From the NCBI RefSeq assembly GCF_000963005.1, contig NZ_JZHZ01000007.1:171274-235273 (forward strand): a stretch of DNA of 64,000 nt. Direction: 5' to 3'. Made by a program: the position numbers and the translations under genes. This stretch comes from Xanthomonas sp. GPE 39. Lineage in GTDB: Bacteria; Pseudomonadota; Gammaproteobacteria; Xanthomonadales; Xanthomonadaceae. Below, piece by piece: positions 60,693 to 64,000 of this stretch. Within the stretch, counting starts at the first letter, position 1, and each line of letters opens with the position of its first letter. The notes under the pieces are model-generated. The model was not told the DNA's origin and ran no database searches. It saw only the letters and a list, made by a program, of their open reading frames with translations.

Positions 60693-62117
60693 ATGAGCGA
60701 GTTTCTGCCCAGCAAACTGGTCGAGGACGATTGCGATGTCGCCATTATCGGCGGCGGCGCGGCCGGTGTCCTGGCTGCATTGCATCTGCTGCACCAGGCT
60801 GACGGGCCGTTGCGCTTGCAGTTGATCGAGTCGCAGCCAGCGCTGGCGCAGGGCGTGGCCTATGCGACACCCCGCGCGGAGCATCTACTGAACGTGCCGG
60901 TCGGGCGGATGAGTGCCTTCGCCAACGCGCCGGAGGATTTTCTCGATTGGTTGCAGCAGCAAGCGCTGTATCCGCAATTGACGCGTGATGCATTGGCGCA
61001 AGCCTACGTGCAGCGTCGCCATTACGCCGTCTACCTGCGCGCGCGTCTAGCGCAGGCGCAGGCGACGCGCCCGGCGCGCTTGCAGTGGCGTCAGGCGCGG
61101 GTGTTGGCCATCCAGCCGGATGCGGCCGACGGCCACGTGCTGCATTTGCACGATGGTCGTCGACTGCGCACCGCTGCCACGGTGCTGGCGCTGGGCAACA
61201 GCCTGCGTCCGTTGCCGGCACGCGGTGCCGCCAGTCTGCCCGAGTCGGTGCGTGTGGAAGCCTGGAATTACCCGCAGCTATGCGAGATCCCGCGCGAGGC
61301 GACGGTGTGCATCGTCGGTTCCGGCCTGAGTATGGCCGACAGCGTGCTGACCCTGCTGACCAACGCCCATTGCGGTCCGGTGCATGTGGTCTCGCGGCAT
61401 GCGTTGTTGCCGTTGCCGCATGCCGCGCACGGCACCCCGGCCGACTTCGATCCGCAAGCGCTGTTGCCCCTCTCGCTGCGTCAGCGGCTGCGCGCGCTGC
61501 GTGGATACGCCGCCGCCGCGCAGGCGCACGGACACCCCTGGCAGAGCGTGATGGATCGGGTGCGACCATTCGGCCAGGCGCTGTGGCAATCGTTGTCGAC
61601 GACCGAGCAACGCCGTTTTCTACGGCATACGGTACGTTACTGGGACGTGCACCGGCATCGCGTCGCCGAGCCGGTATACGCGCAGTTGCAGGCGATGTGC
61701 CGTAGCGGCCAGTTGCGCGTGCACCGCGCGCGGTTGGAGAGCGTGTCTGCGCTCGACACCTGCGTGCAGGTCAACGGAATGGGGGCCGATGGGGTTGCGT
61801 TGCAATTGCAGGCGGATTGCGTGATCAATGCGACCGGCGTGGAGTTGCGTGTGCAGACCATTCGCAATCCACTGCTACACCAGTTACTGGCCAGTGGTCA
61901 CGCGCAGCAGGGTCCGCATGGGATCGGCCTGGCGACCGGTGCCGATGGTGCGCTGCTCGATGCGCATGCTCGCGCCGATCCACGGATCCGCGTCCTCGGC
62001 AGCTTGCGTATCGGTGACCTGTGGGAAAGTTTGGCGATCCCCGAACTACGGATGCAGGCGCAGGCGACCGCGCAGGCGTTGCTGAGCCTGGAACCGCCGC
62101 TGGCACTCGCGCGCTGA
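60693..62117 (+). CDS. FAD/NAD(P)-binding protein (YdhS-like)
   Basis: 474 residues. FAD dinucleotide motif DVAIIGGGAAGVLAALHLL at the N-terminus, a second Rossmann-like motif VCIVGSGLSMADSVLTLL in the middle (about 225), and GIGLATGADGALLDA with INATGVE in the last third. It belongs to the FAD-NAD(P)-binding family of YdhS-like proteins, whose reaction is mostly unassigned. No signal or membrane segment. Lies between cls and uvrD on the same strand. Confidence 0.87.
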   Translation: MSEFLPSKLVEDDCDVAIIGGGAAGVLAALHLLHQADGPLRLQLIESQPALAQGVAYATPRAEHLLNVPVGRMSAFANAPEDFLDWLQQQALYPQLTRDALAQAYVQRRHYAVYLRARLAQAQATRPARLQWRQARVLAIQPDAADGHVLHLHDGRRLRTAATVLALGNSLRPLPARGAASLPESVRVEAWNYPQLCEIPREATVCIVGSGLSMADSVLTLLTNAHCGPVHVVSRHALLPLPHAAHGTPADFDPQALLPLSLRQRLRALRGYAAAAQAHGHPWQSVMDRVRPFGQALWQSLSTTEQRRFLRHTVRYWDVHRHRVAEPVYAQLQAMCRSGQLRVHRARLESVSALDTCVQVNGMGADGVALQLQADCVINATGVELRVQTIRNPLLHQLLASGHAQQGPHGIGLATGADGALLDAHARADPRIRVLGSLRIGDLWESLAIPELRMQAQATAQALLSLEPPLALAR

Positions 62118-62228
62118 GGCAATCCTGCTTGCCGACGATGGCAGCGCTAGGGCTGTGACGCAAAGCTGTCGCCAATCGCGCGGCATCTATCGCCGCCCAT
62201 GCACGGCGGCACCGGCTAAAATACCCGG

Positions 62229-64000
62229 GTGGATGTCTCTCATTTGCTCGATGATCTGAACCCCGCCCAGCGCGAGGCCGTCTCCGCACCGCCCGGCCAT
62301 TATCTGGTCCTGGCCGGTGCCGGGTCCGGCAAGACGCGTGTGCTCATCCATCGCATCGCCTGGCTGCACGAGGTGCATGGGGTGCCGGTGCATGGCATGT
62401 TCGCGGTCACCTTCACCAACAAGGCCGCTGGCGAGATGCGCCATCGCGCCGACCTGCAGTTGCGCAACGGCAGCCGTGGCATGTGGATCGGTACGTTCCA
62501 TGGCCTGGCTCACCGTCTGTTGCGCCTGCACTGGCAGGACGCGCGGTTGCCGGAGAGCTTCCAAGTGTTGGATGCGGACGACCAACTGCGGCTGGTCAAG
62601 CGCGTGGTGCAGCAACTGGAGCTGGACGAGGCCAAGTTCCCGCCCAAGCAGATCGTGTGGTGGATCAACCAGCAGAAGGACGAAGGCCGCCGCGCGCAGC
62701 ACATCCAACCCGAGCCGCACGATGTCTGGATCAGTACCCTGCGCAACGCCTATGCGCTGTACCAGGAGCGCTGCGACCGCGCCGGACTGGTCGATTTTGC
62801 CGAGTTGCTGCTGCGTGCGCACGAACTGCTGCGCGACACGCCTGCGCTGCTGGCGCACTACCGCGCTCGCTTTGCTGAGATCCTGGTCGATGAGTTTCAG
62901 GACACCAACGCCATCCAGTACGCGTTCGTGCGCGTGCTCGCCGGCGACACCGGCCGTGTGTTCGTGGTCGGCGACGACGATCAAGCTATTTACGGCTGGC
63001 GCGGCGCCAAGGTCGAGAATGTGCAGCGTTTCCTCAAGGATTTTCCTGGTGCACAGACCATCCGCCTGGAGCAGAACTACCGTTCCAGTGCCAACATTCT
63101 CAACGCCGCCAACGCGGTGATCGCGCACAATCCCGACCGCATCGGCAAGCAATTGTGGACCGATTCGGGCGATGGCGAACCGATCGACCTGTATGCGGCG
63201 TACAACGAAGTGGACGAAGCGCGCTACGTGGTCGAGCGCGCGCGCCAATGGGTGCGCGATGGTGGCAGTTATAGCGAAGCCGCCGTGCTCTATCGCAGCA
63301 ACGCGCAGTCGCGTGCGTTCGAAGAGGCGTTGCTCGCCGAGCAGGTGCCGTACCGCGTGTACGGCGGCATGCGCTTCTTCGAGCGGGCCGAAATCAAAGA
63401 TACCCTGGCCTATCTGCGTCTGGTCGCCAACCGTGCCGACGATGCGGCGTTCGAGCGTGCGGTGAATACGCCGCCGCGCGGCATCGGCGACCGGACCCTG
63501 GACGAAGTGCGACGGCTGGCGCGTGCGCAATCGCTGTCGCTATGGACCGCCGCGCAACACGCCGCGCAGCAGGGTGGCGAACTGGCCGCGCGCGCGCGCA
63601 ATGCGCTGGGTCAGTTCCTCGGCTTGATCGAACAAGTGGCCGTGGAAGTGGCCGACTTATCGCTGCCCGAACAGATCGATCATGTGCTGGCGCGCTCAGC
63701 GCTGCGCGAGCACTGGGGCAAGGAAAGCCGCAGTGGGCTGGATTCGGAGTCGCGCACCGACAACCTCGACGAACTGGTGTCAGTGGCCTCGCGCTTCGTC
63801 CGTGCCGACGCGGAGGATGATGCTGACGAAGCGCGCCAGACGATGAGCGAATTGGTCGCGTTCCTGGCCTATGCCGCGCTGGAGGCTGGCGAGGGTCAGG
63901 CCCAGGCCGGCGAGGACGGCGTGCAATTGATGACGCTGCATTCGGCCAAAGGCTTGGAATTCCCGCTGGTGTTTCTGGCCGGCATGGAAGACGGCTTGTT
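62229..64000 (+). CDS. uvrD: DNA helicase II UvrD, 5' part (runs off window)
   Basis: 3'-5' superfamily 1 helicase for mismatch and nucleotide-excision repair. About 590 codons are visible of a usual ~720. GTG at 62229 gives MDVSHLLDDLNPAQREAV as in the family. Motif I LAGAGSGKTRVL, Ia FTNKAAGEM, II ILVDEFQDTN, III VVGDDDQAIYGWRGA, IV LEQNYRSS and V MTLHSAKGLEFPLVF are all intact; motif VI lies beyond the edge. Only the C-terminus is missing. Confidence 0.96.
   Translation, partial: MDVSHLLDDLNPAQREAVSAPPGHYLVLAGAGSGKTRVLIHRIAWLHEVHGVPVHGMFAVTFTNKAAGEMRHRADLQLRNGSRGMWIGTFHGLAHRLLRLHWQDARLPESFQVLDADDQLRLVKRVVQQLELDEAKFPPKQIVWWINQQKDEGRRAQHIQPEPHDVWISTLRNAYALYQERCDRAGLVDFAELLLRAHELLRDTPALLAHYRARFAEILVDEFQDTNAIQYAFVRVLAGDTGRVFVVGDDDQAIYGWRGAKVENVQRFLKDFPGAQTIRLEQNYRSSANILNAANAVIAHNPDRIGKQLWTDSGDGEPIDLYAAYNEVDEARYVVERARQWVRDGGSYSEAAVLYRSNAQSRAFEEALLAEQVPYRVYGGMRFFERAEIKDTLAYLRLVANRADDAAFERAVNTPPRGIGDRTLDEVRRLARAQSLSLWTAAQHAAQQGGELAARARNALGQFLGLIEQVAVEVADLSLPEQIDHVLARSALREHWGKESRSGLDSESRTDNLDELVSVASRFVRADAEDDADEARQTMSELVAFLAYAALEAGEGQAQAGEDGVQLMTLHSAKGLEFPLVFLAGMEDGL

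Overview
The window reads as chromosomal DNA of a xanthomonad (Lysobacteraceae, most likely Xanthomonas). This is inferred from the very high GC with strong third-position bias, a xylose isomerase with a xyl-box-like operator upstream, a TPR-sulfotransferase next to a TonB-dependent receptor, a single-chain GH94 phosphorylase beside gluconokinase, and the order rsmG-parA-parB. The species cannot be fixed from the sequence alone. No rRNA, CRISPR array, phage or intact insertion sequence is visible; there is one tRNA (Val-GAC).

Layout. 1-9.1 kb: 5' part of xylA (-, runs off the left edge), ttcA, rdgC, a YgjP-type metallopeptidase, hemH with an overlapping hydrolase gene, a SYLF-domain lipoprotein-like gene, and the tatABC operon. 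9.3-18 kb: membrane protein, glutamine-amidotransferase-like protein, orphan molybdate-type binding protein, orphan GspE-type ATPase, glyQS and queH. 18.2-20.2 kb: tRNA-Val followed by an AT-richer two-gene XRE/ImmA-PIN module. 20.4-24.9 kb: gluconokinase diverging from a GPH symporter and a GH94 phosphorylase, which together look like a cellobionate-use locus. 24.9-36 kb: a membrane-anchored double AAA+ ATPase, a huge CrbS-type SSS-PAS-histidine kinase-REC protein, a TPR-sulfotransferase and a TonB-dependent receptor. 36-39.3 kb: two AT-richer orphan secreted-protein genes flanking mntP, which has a yybP-ykoY manganese riboswitch. 39.8-46.5 kb: an acetate block (CrbR-like regulator, acs, DUF485 gene, actP) and a coniferyl-aldehyde-dehydrogenase-type enzyme. 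46.8-51.8 kb: periplasmic GDPD, parvulin, a hypothetical, exonuclease III, GlsB/YeaQ and a phosphopantetheinyl transferase. 51.9-64 kb: Tat-dependent PhoD, rsmG-parA-parB, a UDP-sugar epimerase/polyprenyl-phosphate glycosyltransferase/small LAB_N membrane-protein trio, rpmB-rpmG, cardiolipin synthase, an FAD/NAD(P) protein and uvrD (runs off the right edge).

How they fit together. The GH94 enzyme, symporter and gluconokinase make a coherent route from an oxidised disaccharide to glucose 1-phosphate and 6-phosphogluconate. The SSS-kinase and LuxR-type regulator match the two halves of a CrbSR acetate-switch system and lie either side of the acs-actP region, separated by about 9 kb that includes the AT-rich orphans. 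TatABC would export the PhoD phosphatase encoded in the same window. The epimerase trio resembles the supply line for a lipid-linked uronic acid used to decorate LPS. The least explained items are the membrane-tethered double AAA+ protein, the two AT-rich secreted orphans, the insertion in glyS and the mismatched tRNA acceptor stem.
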